Below are positions 31,858 to 32,014 of a stretch of DNA of 32,014 bases, piece after piece. The DNA comes from Rhodocyclaceae bacterium (GTDB lineage Bacteria; Pseudomonadota; Gammaproteobacteria; Burkholderiales; Rhodocyclaceae), in NCBI GenBank assembly GCA_008080565.1, contig VIKE01000087.1, positions 1-32,014 of the forward strand, in the 5' to 3' direction. Position 1 is the stretch's first letter. Each line of letters starts with the position of its first letter. A program made the translations under genes and the position numbers. The notes below the pieces were generated by a model. It was not told the origin of the DNA, ran no database searches, and saw nothing but the letters and a program-made list of their open reading frames with translations.

Positions 31858-31919
31858 ACACAGTGCAATTCCATAATTTGATGATGTGGATGGAATTCAT
31901 TGCGGAGGGATCAAATGCT

Positions 31920-31955
31920 AAAGCCCCTCGCCGGTAATCCGGGAGGGGCTTTTTT
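31920..31955 (-). terminator. Terminator downstream of 5S rRNA
   Basis: Arms AAAGCCCCTC and GAGGGGCTTT with inner CCGG/CCGG and loop TAAT. It lies just past the 5S 3' end and closes the rRNA operon. The stronger T-run (six T) is on the plus strand, so it can act in both directions. Confidence 0.8.
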
Positions 31956-31963
31956 CATGGGGA

Positions 31964-32014
31964 GTCTGGCGTTGACCTACTTTCGCGAGCGGAAGCTCAC
32001 TATCATTGGCGCTC
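31964..32014 (-). rRNA. rrf: 5S ribosomal RNA, 3' part only
   Basis: Minus strand carries the conserved 5S 3' portion: CCAATGATAGTG, then CGCGAAAGTAGGTCAACGCC. The gene runs out of the window; the rest of an rRNA operon should lie beyond, transcribed toward dnaX. Confidence 0.9.

Noticed and set aside
1..32014. CRISPR array, prophage, integrase or intact insertion sequence
   Set aside because: No regularly spaced direct repeats, transposase or phage gene was seen; the dispersed repeats are short and irregularly spaced.

Overview
The window looks like a chromosomal segment of a high-GC betaproteobacterium, most likely of the Rhodocyclales (Dechloromonas/Azonexus-like). The basis is the petABC-sspA-sspB order, a recR-ybaB-dnaX-ffs block beside an rRNA operon, and a full set of assimilatory nitrate genes. 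The taxonomic call is inference from gene content and protein appearance, not from a search. Nearly every gene is on the minus strand; the exceptions are the hybrid sensor kinase and one solute-binding protein.

Region 1 (1-3.5 kb): nitrate uptake and its control. nrtB (cut by the window edge), nrtA, the ANTAR antiterminator gene nasT and the siroheme chelatase gene cbiX. The nrtA leader carries an NtrC-type site, a sigma-54 promoter, a tandem-hairpin ANTAR target and a strong intrinsic terminator that excludes the second hairpin.

Region 2 (3.7-9.6 kb): a hybrid histidine kinase with a periplasmic solute-binding sensor domain, an MFS transporter and a stand-alone LivK-like binding protein. 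No clear link to nitrogen metabolism is visible.

Region 3 (9.6-25.2 kb): the nitrate assimilation island. Reading along the minus strand it contains nasA-ybiB; nirB-nirD-nirC (FNT channel) followed by a PP2C-Ser/Thr kinase fusion and a small unknown protein; a secreted Acg-type nitroreductase; and narK followed by a secreted protein with two NarX-like P-box motifs and a second PP2C-kinase fusion, which is broken by a frameshift. nrtA, narK, nirB and nasA each have a sigma-54 (-24/-12) sequence. The first three also have tandem-hairpin leaders suited to NasT. The system would therefore respond to nitrogen limitation (NtrC) and to nitrate (NasT).

Region 4 (25.2-32 kb): housekeeping genes sspB, sspA, petC, petB, petA, recR, ybaB, dnaX, the SRP RNA gene ffs and the 3' end of a 5S rRNA gene.

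A short dispersed sequence (consensus core TTTCCGGTTGACCGTGG preceded by a T-rich stretch with GGGC) occurs eight times between 0.8 and 21.4 kb, in both orientations, and was not seen in the housekeeping block. Seven copies lie between genes or at a gene edge, and one is read through in frame at the start of nrtB.
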